Below, piece by piece: positions 44,161 through 53,438 of a DNA stretch of 64,000 nucleotides. The notes below the pieces were generated by a model, which was not told where the DNA came from, ran no database searches, and saw only the letters and a list, made by a program, of their open reading frames with translations. Positions within the stretch are counted from its first letter, which is position 1. Every line of letters begins with the position of its first letter. Source of the DNA: Roseovarius sp. A-2 (GTDB lineage Bacteria; Pseudomonadota; Alphaproteobacteria; Rhodobacterales; Rhodobacteraceae); contig NZ_BDIY01000013.1 of the NCBI RefSeq assembly GCF_002072155.1, positions 37,434 to 101,433 on the forward strand, read 5' to 3'. Both the position numbers and the translations under genes were made by a program.

Positions 44161-45272
44161 GTCGCGGCCCCATAGATGGCGACGGGCGCGCCGAGCGTCA
44201 TTTCATCGGGATGAACGCCCAGACCCGGTGTCTCTGGCAAGTGCAGGTGTCCCGCGGTGTTGCGCGGGCCGCGCCCGCCCGCGATATCCAAGGTGATCAT
44301 GTCCTGGCAGGCCCAGACCGCGCGGCAATTGGCGTCGGGGATAGTGGCTGCCAGATGCAGCGCCTCTGTGTCGGCCAGAACCGTGCCGCCGGTGGCCATC
44401 ACGAACATGTCGATGCCATGGGCAATTGCTACGTCACGCATCCGGGCGGCCTTGGTCAGGCCACCGACACGGTTCAGCTTGATCCCGAAGACCTCGGCCA
44501 GCCCGTCACGGGCGATGCGCGCGGCGTCCTGAAGGGTGACGAGTGTCTCATCGACAGACACCGGCGCGGCATGCTTGCGCGCAATGGCCGCAATATCGTC
44601 CAGGGTTTCGCAAGGCTGCTCGAAGGTGACATTCAATACTTCGGTCGCGCGCATGACTTGAAGCGCCTGGGCCCGTGACCAGCTGCGATTGACATCGTAA
44701 AGGATGATCTCATCAGCGCCGCGATGCGCCTCGACATCCTTGATGCGGGCGATATCGCGATCCACGTTGCCGCCGATCTTGACCGAATGGGCGATGTATC
44801 CCCTGGCGCGGTAGCGGTCCATCACCTCCCGCGTCTCTTCCACAGTCTTGGCCCCCACAGAAGACGCAATCGGGCGCGGCGTGCGCGACCCGCCGCCCAT
44901 CAGATCGGCTATCGGCAGCCCCGCTGACTGCCCCGCAATGTCCCAACAGGCCATGTCGATGGGCGATTTGGCATACAGATGACCGGGCAGGGACAGGTCC
45001 ATCGCCCGCTCGACCTCCAACACCCGGCGCGGATCGAGGCCAAGGATGAACGGCGCCATGGTCTCGATCCCCGCCCGGATGCCGGGGCCGTGGGCGGGCA
45101 CATAGGTATGTCCCCAGGGCGTGCCCTCGCCCCAGCCGGTGATCCCGGCGTTGGTTTCAAGCTTGACCAGTGTGGCATCGAGGCATTCGAACTTCAGCCG
45201 CCCGCCGGACAGCCAGTAGGGATGTTCCAAGGGCAGGTCGACTTGGTAGACGGTGATGGCGGTAATCTTCAT
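44157..45272 (-). CDS. Enolase-superfamily (MR/MLE) enzyme, B
   Basis: This full-length 371-residue enzyme starts MKITAITVYQVDLPLEHPYW. Its catalytic lysine lies in HSVKIGGNVD, the metal ligands in YDVNRSW, FEQPC and SVDETLV, and the second lysine in FGIKLNRVGG. It is related to enzyme A but clearly distinct and overlaps both neighbours by 4 bp. By family it abstracts a proton alpha to a carboxylate. In an operon with demethylating enzymes it may act on the betaine itself or on a demethylated intermediate. Confidence 0.75.
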   Translation of the reverse strand: MKITAITVYQVDLPLEHPYWLSGGRLKFECLDATLVKLETNAGITGWGEGTPWGHTYVPAHGPGIRAGIETMAPFILGLDPRRVLEVERAMDLSLPGHLYAKSPIDMACWDIAGQSAGLPIADLMGGGSRTPRPIASSVGAKTVEETREVMDRYRARGYIAHSVKIGGNVDRDIARIKDVEAHRGADEIILYDVNRSWSRAQALQVMRATEVLNVTFEQPCETLDDIAAIARKHAAPVSVDETLVTLQDAARIARDGLAEVFGIKLNRVGGLTKAARMRDVAIAHGIDMFVMATGGTVLADTEALHLAATIPDANCRAVWACQDMITLDIAGGRGPRNTAGHLHLPETPGLGVHPDEMTLGAPVAIYGAAT

Positions 45273-45928
45273 GCGCCATAATCCGCAACCGGGGCGCCCA
45301 GGCTGTCAAAATCAGGCGTGACGCCCAAACCGGGCGTGTCGGGTGCAAAAAGCCTGCCGTTACTGGCCCATGCCCCGCCCACGCCGGTGGAGCGGGTGGT
45401 GTAGTTCATCAGATCGGTGGAGTTCTGCAAATACTCTTCCGGTGTCGAGGCCGCAAAATGCGCAACGACGCTCGTCGTTATCTCGCCGCCCCAGGTGTCT
45501 TCGGCCACGACGGGCATTCGGTTTTCGACCAGAAAGTCCCGCACACGGCGTGCTTTGGACAGACCCCCAAGGTTGGACAGCTTGAGGCAGCAGATTTCGG
45601 CGCCGCGGTCCGCAACAATACACTGTGCCGCGGCCAACCCGGTGATGCACTCATCAAGCTTCATCGGCTGCTGAGCCACGCGGCGGACTTGTTGGCATTC
45701 CTCGTAGGTCTTGCAAGGCTGCTCGAGAATGTAATCAAGGCCAGCCGTCGCCCGCGCCACGCGGATGGCATTGTCAACGCGCCAGCCCTGATTGGCATCG
45801 GCCATTGCCTTTTCGCCCGTCTCCAGCAGGGCGACACCCGCTGTTATCCTGTCGATGTCAGCCGCCCAATCGCTGCCGCCCACATACGGAAGATCTGTCT
45901 TGTATATGCGGATGCGCGTGATCTTCAT
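45269..45928 (-). pseudogene. Enolase-superfamily enzyme, C, with large in-frame internal deletion
   Basis: Only 219 residues against about 370 in its neighbours. The first 18 residues (MKITRIRIYKTDLPYVGG) are a normal N-terminus but run directly into SDWAADIDRITAGVALLETG, which belongs after the second barrel strand. The capping domain, the first strands and the first catalytic lysine are missing. The remaining barrel keeps ADANQGW, LEQPC, KLDECIT and CLKLSNLGG. The reading frame and both 4-bp overlaps are intact, so it is still translated, but it is unlikely to be an active enzyme. Confidence 0.75.
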
Positions 45929-47007
45929 GGGCAGACCACGATGTTTCCGGTGTGCTCTTTGGCGATGAAAGCTGCCTGCGCCGCGCGTAATTCATCGAGT
46001 GGATAGGTCGCAGCCAGATTAGGCTTGATCTCGCCCGCTTCGATGTAGCGGACGAGGTTCGACATCACCTCGGGGTCGATCACGGTGGAGCCTGTGAATG
46101 TCAGATCGCGCAGGTAAAACGTGCGCAGATCCAAATCGACCATTGGCCCGGCGATGGCCCCCGAACAGGTATAGCGCCCGCCGCGTTCGAGGATGTCGAT
46201 GAGCTGCGGCCAGTATGGCCCGCCGACGACATCCGCGACGACCGTTATCTTCTCGCTGTCCAGCGCTGAACGCAGATTGTCGGGCGCACGCGGCAACAAA
46301 CGGTCAGCGCCCAGAAGCGCCACGGTGTCATGCTTCGTTTCGGAAGCCATCGCGATCACACGAGCGCCACGGCGTTTGGCCAATTGCACAAGCGCGCCGC
46401 CCACCCCGCCCGAAGCACCAGGCACAAGCACAGTATCGGCCTTGTTGACTTTGGCACGGGTCAGCATGCCCTCGGCGGTCGAATACGAACACGAGAATGT
46501 CGCAAGTTCGGCGTCCGATAAACCCGATTGCACTGCGAGCGCGTTTTCCGAAGGAATCGTGGTGTACTCGGCAAAGCCACCGTCGCGCTCCGATCCGAAA
46601 TAGCCGGTCTTGTCCTTGTTGCCGAGGTCTTGCAGATCGCGCAGCCAGTTGTCGGTAATCACCCGTGCGCCAATCCGGCTCGGGTCGACGCCCGCGCCGA
46701 CGGCGACGATTTCGCCACATACATCGGCCCCCTGGATGCGTGGGAAGACAATCGGCGCGCCGCCCCAAGTGGGATCGTCATCGTTCACCTTCGCGTAAGC
46801 GCCGCCTGTCGTGGCCTCGCTCACCGCCTTGGAATACCAGCCTGTGCGGGTGTTTACGTCTGTATTGTTCAACCCGCAGGCCCCGACGCGGATAAGCACT
46901 TCGCCGACCACAGGATCGGGACGCGGCCAGTTTTCGTGCAATACGATCTGATCCAGATCACCATGTCCCATCGTGACCATCGCGCGCATTGTCGCTGGCA
47001 GATTCAT
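45925..47007 (-). CDS. Medium-chain dehydrogenase/quinone reductase-like protein
   Basis: This 360-residue MDR-family oxidoreductase has a GroES-like N-terminal domain (GEVLIRVGACGLNNTDV) and a Rossmann domain with VLVPGASGGVGGALVQLAKR. The cysteine in ACGLNNTD and the GADVCGEIVAVG stretch recall zinc alcohol dehydrogenases, but the structural-zinc cysteine cluster is not evident. It overlaps both neighbours by 4 bp within the six-gene operon. It probably oxidises or reduces an intermediate using NAD(P). The substrate is unknown. Confidence 0.75.
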   Translation of the reverse strand: MNLPATMRAMVTMGHGDLDQIVLHENWPRPDPVVGEVLIRVGACGLNNTDVNTRTGWYSKAVSEATTGGAYAKVNDDDPTWGGAPIVFPRIQGADVCGEIVAVGAGVDPSRIGARVITDNWLRDLQDLGNKDKTGYFGSERDGGFAEYTTIPSENALAVQSGLSDAELATFSCSYSTAEGMLTRAKVNKADTVLVPGASGGVGGALVQLAKRRGARVIAMASETKHDTVALLGADRLLPRAPDNLRSALDSEKITVVADVVGGPYWPQLIDILERGGRYTCSGAIAGPMVDLDLRTFYLRDLTFTGSTVIDPEVMSNLVRYIEAGEIKPNLAATYPLDELRAAQAAFIAKEHTGNIVVCP

Positions 47008-49460
47008 TCGGCAGGCTCCTGAATGGCATCGACGCGGGGAGCCAGGTTCTCCGAATCATAGGCCGGTTCGGCGAGAACGCGCGCGACACGCGGGGTGCCG
47101 TGGATCACCACTTCAAGCGCGGTGCCGGGTTCCGCGGCATGGGGTTTGATATAGGCGAAGGCGAGGATTTTGCCGACTGTATGGCCATAGGCGACCGACG
47201 CTGTGGAGCCGACTACTTTGCCATCCAGCATCACCGCCTCACCGCCGTGCCCGTCGATTTCTCCGTCTGGTTCGATCTCCAGATAGGCGCAGATCCAAGG
47301 CAGATCGGTGTTCAGGGTCTTGTCCTTGCCAAGATAGTCTTTGTCCGTCCGCGCAAATCGTAGCACATCGGCCTCGGCCAGGGTGACTTCGTTGGTCAAT
47401 TCGCCCGCGCCCTTGAAGCCTTTTTCCATGCGCATCACGTTCATGGCGAAGCTGCCGTAGTCGGCAATGCCATGCGTCTCGCCCGCTTGCCAGAGCGCGG
47501 CGTAGACCTCTGCCATGGCATCGAATGGCATATGCAATTCCCAGCCCAACTCGCCTGCATAGGACATGCGAAAGGCCCAGACTTTGTAACCTGCGACGGT
47601 GATCTCCTGCGCAGAGAGCCAGCGGAAAGAGGAATTGTCCAGCCGCGCATCGGTGCAAGCCGCCAGCACGTCCCGGGATTTTGGCCCGTTTAGCGACAGC
47701 GCCCCCCACGTGCTTGAAAGGGCAGTGACAGTCACGGTCTCGTCTTTCCGTTGGTCCGCGAGATGATCCAGCAGGCGCTGTTCGAAAAAGGCCGCGCAGA
47801 CGAGGTAGAACTTATCGCCGGCCATGCGGACGATGGTGGTTTCCAATTCGATGCGTCCACGCCGGTTGAGCATATGCGTCAGGGTGATGCTGCCAACTTT
47901 CTGTGGCATCCGGTTCGCTGTCAGCCGATCCAGAAGTGCATAGGCATCCGGTCCTTCGATCAGCACCTTGGTAAAGGCCGTTACATCCATGATCCCGACC
48001 CGCTCGCGCACAGCTTTGACCTCTTGTGCCACCATCTCGTCCACCACCGTGCGGCGGAACGAATAGTGATCTTCCTGCGCCACGCCATCCCGTGCGAACC
48101 AGCGCGGACGCTCGAACCCGTACACCTCTTCAAACACCGCGCCTTTGGCCTTGAGGGCATCATAAAGCGGCGACGGCTTGATCGGACGCCCGGCCGGTCG
48201 GTTGAAATGCGGGAACGGGATTTCGTGGCGCAGGCAGTAATCTTCCTTGGCCTTCACCACCTGCCACTCCTTGGTGGCATAAGACCCAAACCGGCGCGGG
48301 TCATAGTCGCGCATCGAGATATCCGCCGCGCCATGCACCATCCAGCGTGCCAGTTCGCGCGTGAGCCCCGGCCCCCAGCCGATGCCGATCTGTGTGCCGC
48401 AGCAACACCAGTAATTGCGCACGCCCGGCGCGGGACCGATCAGCGGATTTCCATCAGGTGGATGGGAAATCGCGCCGTGCACGTCGCGTGAAATACCAAG
48501 CTCTGCAAAGATCGGCATCCGGTTCAGAGATTCCTCAAGCCACGGCATGACGCGGTCATAATCCGCCGCAAACAGCTCGTTTTCGGCCTCCCAGGGGCAG
48601 TGATCCTCCCAAACCGTGTTGGGGTTGGCTTTCTCGTAGATACCGATCAGGCCTCTTTTCTGCTCCATCCGGATGTAGCCCGAGACCTTGCGGTCATCGC
48701 GGATGACCGGCAATTCGCACTCCAGATCGCGGAATTCCGGCACCTCGTCGGTGACGAAATAATGATGCGTCATCGAGGTCATGGGTAGTTGCAGACCCGA
48801 CCATTCGCCCATCTGCCGCGCATAGGTGCCGCCCGCGTTGACCACATGTTCACAGGTGATCGTGCCCTGCCCGGTCTCAACCAGCCATTCGCCCGTTGCC
48901 GCCTGCGTGATATTCGTAGCCCGGCAACGGCGGATGATCCGCGCGCCTCTGGCCCGTGCCCCTGCCGCCATCGCCATGGTCACATTCGTCGGGTCCACAT
49001 GCCCGTCGTCAGGCGTGTGCAGCGCCCCCAGCACGCCGTCGAGATTATAGAACGGATGCAACTCCGCCACCCGGCCCGGCCCGACCAGCTCGATATTGAA
49101 CCCGAGCGACTGCCCAACCGACAGCGTGTGGCGCAGCCAATCCATCTCGTCCTCGGTATAGGCCAGCCGGAACGACCCGCAGCCATGCCATGTCACCGCC
49201 TGCCCCGTCTCGGCCTCCAGCCCACCTGAATAAAGCCTGATGTTGTAATCCACGCATTTTCCAAGGCTGAAACTGGAGGTGGAATGCGTGATCTGTCCGG
49301 CCGCATGCCACGTGCTGCCGCTCGTCAGTTCGGCCTTTTCCAGCAGGACCACCTCCGGCCCCCAGCCCTCATGCGCGAGGTGATAGGCAAGTCCGACCCC
49401 CATCACACCACCGCCAACGATGACCACACGGGCGTGGCTGGGAAACTGCTTGTCCGACAT
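47004..49460 (-). CDS. FAD-dependent dehydrogenase/GcvT fusion, paralogue 3
   Basis: This 818-residue protein is the first gene of the operon. The flavin domain has ARVVIVGGGVMGVGLAYHLA and the FAD-linking histidine in SGSTWHAAGQ. The central FAO domain and C-terminal GcvT domain (WAFRMSYAGELGWELHMPFD) follow, with a folate-binding region near the end. It probably oxidatively demethylates the tertiary amine left by the divergently encoded Rieske N-demethylase, giving methylenetetrahydrofolate. The ATG at 49460 has GGAAG-type spacing and faces the RpiR gene across about 60 bp. Confidence 0.8.
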   Translation of the reverse strand: MSDKQFPSHARVVIVGGGVMGVGLAYHLAHEGWGPEVVLLEKAELTSGSTWHAAGQITHSTSSFSLGKCVDYNIRLYSGGLEAETGQAVTWHGCGSFRLAYTEDEMDWLRHTLSVGQSLGFNIELVGPGRVAELHPFYNLDGVLGALHTPDDGHVDPTNVTMAMAAGARARGARIIRRCRATNITQAATGEWLVETGQGTITCEHVVNAGGTYARQMGEWSGLQLPMTSMTHHYFVTDEVPEFRDLECELPVIRDDRKVSGYIRMEQKRGLIGIYEKANPNTVWEDHCPWEAENELFAADYDRVMPWLEESLNRMPIFAELGISRDVHGAISHPPDGNPLIGPAPGVRNYWCCCGTQIGIGWGPGLTRELARWMVHGAADISMRDYDPRRFGSYATKEWQVVKAKEDYCLRHEIPFPHFNRPAGRPIKPSPLYDALKAKGAVFEEVYGFERPRWFARDGVAQEDHYSFRRTVVDEMVAQEVKAVRERVGIMDVTAFTKVLIEGPDAYALLDRLTANRMPQKVGSITLTHMLNRRGRIELETTIVRMAGDKFYLVCAAFFEQRLLDHLADQRKDETVTVTALSSTWGALSLNGPKSRDVLAACTDARLDNSSFRWLSAQEITVAGYKVWAFRMSYAGELGWELHMPFDAMAEVYAALWQAGETHGIADYGSFAMNVMRMEKGFKGAGELTNEVTLAEADVLRFARTDKDYLGKDKTLNTDLPWICAYLEIEPDGEIDGHGGEAVMLDGKVVGSTASVAYGHTVGKILAFAYIKPHAAEPGTALEVVIHGTPRVARVLAEPAYDSENLAPRVDAIQEPAE

Positions 49461-49513
49461 GGTCGCTTCCTTTGTTCGGGAGTCGCAAAACCTGTGGACA
49501 GGCTAAGTGGACG

Positions 49514-49545
49514 TGTGTACCAATGTCAATCATGAATGGCACAAA
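49514..49545. promoter_or_regulatory. Candidate RpiR operator (imperfect inverted repeat)
   Basis: TGTGTACCAAT (49514-49524) and AATGGCACAAA (49535-49545) match as inverted repeats at 8 of 11 positions around a 10-bp spacer. They lie over the RpiR start and just upstream of the divergent dehydrogenase gene. Confidence 0.45.
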
Positions 49546-50419
49546 TGTATCAAATCGCGTATTGGATCGCCTCACCGAAGAGTGGGACGCCCTGACGCCC
49601 GAGGCGCAGAAAGCCGCGCGCTACGTGTTGGAGAACCCCAATGACGTTGGGGTTTCAACGGTGCGCGAGATTGCCGAGGCGGCGAAGGTGAAACCCAACA
49701 CCTTCGTGCGCATGGCCCGCCAAATGGGGTTCGAGGGCTATGAGGATTTCCGCGCGCCGTTCCGCGAAGCGATCCGCAAGGGGGCTGTCAGCTTTCCCGA
49801 CCGAGCGCGCTGGTTACAGGACATCCGCAAATCGGGCGATCTGGGCGGGCTTTATGCCGATATGGTCGAAGGGGCGATCCGGAACCTTGAAGAGACCTTC
49901 GCCGGCATCGACGCTGAGGCGCTGAAAAGCGCCGCTGAGGCGATCTGGAACAGTCGGCAGGTCTTCACCTTGGGCGTCGGGGTGAACAACGCGAATGCGC
50001 GCAACTTCACCTACCTCGCCTCCACCGGCATGGTGCAATTTCACGCCATTCCCCGCCCCGGATCGACGCCCACGGATGATCTGGCCTGGGCAGACAAACG
50101 CGATGTGCTGATCGCCATGTCCATGCGTCCCTACCGGACCGAGGTTGTCGCCGCCATCGAGGTGGCCCGAGAGCAGGGCCTGACCATCATCGGCTTGAGC
50201 GACAGCCCGGCCAGTCCGATCATCCGCGCAGCGGATCATGGCTTTGTCGTCGCCGTGGATACGCCGCAATTCTTTCCTTCGTCCGTGTCGACCGTCGCGC
50301 TTCTGGAAACTCTGCTGAGCTTTGTGATCGCGGTTGCCAGCGATGAGATCGTGGAGCGGGTCGAAAAATTCCATGACCGCCGCCATCAGCTTGGCATCTA
50401 TGTGGAGGAGCCAGAATGA
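49523..50419 (+). CDS. RpiR/MurR-family transcriptional regulator
   Basis: This regulator is 298 residues from the ATG at 49523; 49532 is an alternative and neither has a strong ribosome site. The N-terminal RpiR helix-turn-helix (VSTVREIAEAAKVKPNTFVRMARQMGFEGYEDFR, about 47-80) is followed by a SIS sugar-isomerase-like domain with VFTLGVGVNNANARNFTYLA. It overlaps the Rieske gene by 4 bp and is divergent from the six-gene operon, so it probably controls both arms. The SIS domain normally binds a sugar phosphate, but relatives in betaine loci sense other small ligands. Confidence 0.78.
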   Translation: MSIMNGTNVSNRVLDRLTEEWDALTPEAQKAARYVLENPNDVGVSTVREIAEAAKVKPNTFVRMARQMGFEGYEDFRAPFREAIRKGAVSFPDRARWLQDIRKSGDLGGLYADMVEGAIRNLEETFAGIDAEALKSAAEAIWNSRQVFTLGVGVNNANARNFTYLASTGMVQFHAIPRPGSTPTDDLAWADKRDVLIAMSMRPYRTEVVAAIEVAREQGLTIIGLSDSPASPIIRAADHGFVVAVDTPQFFPSSVSTVALLETLLSFVIAVASDEIVERVEKFHDRRHQLGIYVEEPE

Positions 50420-51537
50420 ACGGGATGTCGTCCTCAAGTAGCGACGCGGTAGGGCACAAAGGCGAGCCCATTCGCTCGCTCAAGGCGCGCTACTACACCG
50501 ACCCGCAGGTCTTCGAGGTCGAAAAAACCGGTCTGCTGGCACGAACCTGGCAATTCGCCTGCCACGCCAGCCAGTTGGAGAACCCCGGCGACTACGTGGC
50601 CTTTGATCTGGGCGATGAAAACCTGTTCTCGATCAGGGGGCGGGATGGCGAAATCCGCACCTTCTACAACGTCTGCCAACACCGCGCGCATCAACTCGTC
50701 AGCGGCGAAGGCTCAACCCGCGTCGTCGTCTGCCCATATCACGCGTGGACCTATGAGCTCACCGGCAAACTGCGCGCCGCCCCGAACGCGAAATCGGTGC
50801 CCGGCTTCGATGCCTCGAAAATCTGCCTGACCGAAGTGCGAACCGAGGTTTTCCTTGGCTTTGTCTTCGTCAACCTCGACCCGGATGCAGCGTCTATGGA
50901 CGACTGGTTCCCCAACGCGCGCGCTGAGTTGGAAGACTTCGTGCCCAACTGGGCTGACCTCAAGCCGCTGGAATGGGTGGCGATCCCCGAGAATTGCAAC
51001 TGGAAGGTCTCGGTCGAGAATTACTCGGAGTGCTACCATTGCGCCCTGAACCACCCGACCTTTGCCACAGGTGTGATCCGGCCGGAAACCTACGACATCC
51101 AGCCGCAGGGGTATTGCCTACGCCATACCACCGAATGCAACGACCTGAGCCAGATGACCTATGACATCGACAGCGGCTTTGCCAACCATGACAAGTATTC
51201 GTCATGGTTTCTCTGGCCGATGTTTTCCTTCCAAGTCTATCCCGGCAACCTGCTGAACACCTACCATTGGCGCGCGGTGGATGCGGATCACGTGGTGGTC
51301 TGGCGCGGCTGGTATTCGGTCGCGGGCTACGACGACGAAACCGTCCGTCGTATGGCCCAACAGGACCGCGCCACTACGGTCGAGGAAGACATTCACCTTG
51401 TCGAAAACGTACAGCGCGGGTTGAAATCGCGCGGTTACGTGCCCGGGCCGCTGGTGGTCGATCCCGCCTGCGGTGTGAATTCCGAACACTCGGTCATGCA
51501 TCTTCAACGCTGGATGCGAGAAGCTGTGGATGGCTGA
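50416..51537 (+). CDS. Rieske oxygenase alpha subunit, quaternary-amine N-demethylase type
   Basis: This 373-residue protein has Rieske [2Fe-2S] ligands Cys87-x-His89 and Cys106-x-x-His109 (CQHRAH...CPYHAW), and mononuclear iron ligands His208 and His213 with bridging Glu205 in ENYSECYHCALNHP. The glutamate in place of the usual aspartate is characteristic of the stachydrine/carnitine/glycine-betaine oxygenase group (Stc2, CntA, GbcA). These remove or cleave at a quaternary ammonium with O2. No dedicated reductase is in the operon, so it would use one from elsewhere. It probably starts the pathway encoded by the two divergent arms. Confidence 0.82.
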   Translation: MNGMSSSSSDAVGHKGEPIRSLKARYYTDPQVFEVEKTGLLARTWQFACHASQLENPGDYVAFDLGDENLFSIRGRDGEIRTFYNVCQHRAHQLVSGEGSTRVVVCPYHAWTYELTGKLRAAPNAKSVPGFDASKICLTEVRTEVFLGFVFVNLDPDAASMDDWFPNARAELEDFVPNWADLKPLEWVAIPENCNWKVSVENYSECYHCALNHPTFATGVIRPETYDIQPQGYCLRHTTECNDLSQMTYDIDSGFANHDKYSSWFLWPMFSFQVYPGNLLNTYHWRAVDADHVVVWRGWYSVAGYDDETVRRMAQQDRATTVEEDIHLVENVQRGLKSRGYVPGPLVVDPACGVNSEHSVMHLQRWMREAVDG

Positions 51538-52947
51538 TGTGAACCCCTACTGGCAGAATTACATCGACGGCGCATGGGTCGATGGCGGTGCGGGCCGGAT
51601 CGAGGTGACCGACCCCACGACAGGCGAACGAATCGCTGAGCACGCCCTTGCCGATACCGCCGATGCGGACCGCGCCGCGCAGGCCGCCCGCAGGGTCCAT
51701 CTGTCGGGCGCACTGACGGCGATGGGGCGGTATCTGCTGGAGCATAGGGACGAGATCGTCAGCATCCTGAGGCTCGAACAGGGCAAACCGCTTTGGGAGG
51801 CCCATATCGAGTTCGAGGGGGCTGCGCTTTATTTCGTGTATTACGGCAATCAGGCCAGCACGGTCGAAGGCCGCTCCATTCCTCTTGAGTCCGGCTACAT
51901 GGACTGGACCGAATACGAACCCTTCGACGTGTCGGCGCAGATCATTCCGTGGAATTACCCGATCGAGATGACGGCCCGGTCACTCTCGGCGGCGCTGTCC
52001 ACCGGCAACGCCTGCGTGATCAAATCGCCCGAGATGACGCCGCTGACCAATGCCTATCTGGCAAGGGCAGCCAAGGCGGCGGGTTTCCCGCCTGGCGCGG
52101 TGAACGTGATCTGCGGGCTGGGGCGCGACGCGGGCGCGGCCTTGGCTGGACGCCCTGATGTGAACCAGATCGTGTTCACCGGCTCTGTGCCCACAGGTAT
52201 CGCCATCGCGACAGCGGCAGCACAAAACGTCGTGCCCTGCGTGCTTGAATTGGGCGGAAAATCGGCTGCCATTGTGCATGACGACGCCGATCTTGATGCG
52301 TTTGAGAATGACATTCGCTGGGGCATTTATTTCAACACAGGCCAGGTCTGTTCCGCCATGTCCCGCGTGATTGTGCATGAAAGCCGCCGTGACGAATTGA
52401 TTGAACGGGCAGAAAAAGTTGCCAAATCCCTGTCGGTCGGGCCTGGCATTGAGCGCAACGAGTTCGGCGCGAACATGGGGTCGATGGTCAGCGACGGTCA
52501 GCGCGACCGTGCCGTGGGAATAATCGAAACGGCGCAATCCAAAGGCGCAGGGGTCGTGACCGGTGGGCGGCCGCTCAACCGCCCCGGCGCGTTTCTCGAA
52601 CCCACGGTGCTGGCGGGCATGACACCGGGGATGGAAATCGCTACCAAAGGGGTGTTTGGCCCTGTCCTGTCGGTGTTGTCCTTCCGCGACGATGCGCAGG
52701 CCATCAAGATCGACAATAGCACCGACTACGGCTTGGTCGGCGACGTCTTTACCACCGGCTTGAACCGCGCACCCGCACGGTACGCCAGTTGCGCGCCGGT
52801 CAGGTCTTTGTCAACGAATGGTACGCAGGCGGCGTTGAAACGCCCTTTGGCGGTTACGGCAAATCCGGCTATGGCCGCGAACAGGGCCGCGAGGCGCTAT
52901 GGAACTACGTGCAAACCAAGAACATCGCGATCCGGTTGAAAGGATAA
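51530..52947 (+). pseudogene. Aldehyde dehydrogenase, frameshifted near the 3' end
   Basis: The first 411 codons encode a standard NAD(P)-aldehyde dehydrogenase: CVLELGGKSAAIVHDDADLD with the general-base Glu, and FNTGQVCSAMSRVIV with the catalytic Cys. After NRA (52769-52771) one base is missing. The sequence continues correctly only in the next frame as RTVRQLRAGQVFVNEWYAGG, then ETPFGGYGKSGYGREQG and a stop at 52945-52947. As it stands the read-through protein is 469 residues with a nonsense tail. Restored, it would be 472 residues. It overlaps the Rieske gene by 8 bp. This is either a real inactivation or a sequencing error. Confidence 0.8.
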
Positions 52948-52951
52948 CACC

Positions 52952-53332
52952 ATGAGCGCATTCGACGAAGACCTGTTCCTGAAAGGGCTGGAACAACGCA
53001 AAGCGACGCTTGGGGCCGAGTATGTCGAGAAGAACCTTGCCGCTGCGGACGATTTCACGCGCCCCTTCCAAGAGGCGATGACAGCCTGGTGCTGGGGCTT
53101 TGGCTGGGGTGATGATGTGATCGACGCCAAGACACGCTCCATGATGAACCTGTCGATGATCGGGGCTTTGGGCAAGATGCACGAATGGGAAACCCATTGC
53201 CGCGGAGCGCTTAACAATGGTGTCACCCAGGATGAAATCCGAGCGATCATCCACGTGATCGGCATCTATTGCGGTGTCCCACAGGCGCTTGAATGTTTTC
53301 GCGTGGCCCGACGGATTCTGGAAGAGAGCTGA
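52952..53332 (+). CDS. Carboxymuconolactone decarboxylase-family protein
   Basis: This 126-residue all-helical protein of the CMD/AhpD-like family has DDVIDAKTRSMMNLSMIGAL, HCRGALNNGVTQDEIRAIIHV and YCGVPQALECFRVA. The AhpD CxxC is absent, so it resembles the gamma-carboxymuconolactone decarboxylase branch. It is the last gene of the RpiR-Rieske-ALDH operon, starting 4 bp after the restored ALDH stop. That spacing supports the frame correction proposed for that gene. Its role in the pathway is unknown. Confidence 0.75.
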   Translation: MSAFDEDLFLKGLEQRKATLGAEYVEKNLAAADDFTRPFQEAMTAWCWGFGWGDDVIDAKTRSMMNLSMIGALGKMHEWETHCRGALNNGVTQDEIRAIIHVIGIYCGVPQALECFRVARRILEES

Positions 53333-53438
53333 AAACAGAGCTTATCTCGGCAAGCCCGCGAAGGCGCGAAGCATCCTTGATCATCCCGATCTTAGGGAGC
53401 GTCGCTCGCGGGCCATTCCTGCTTTTGGCCGTCGCTCT

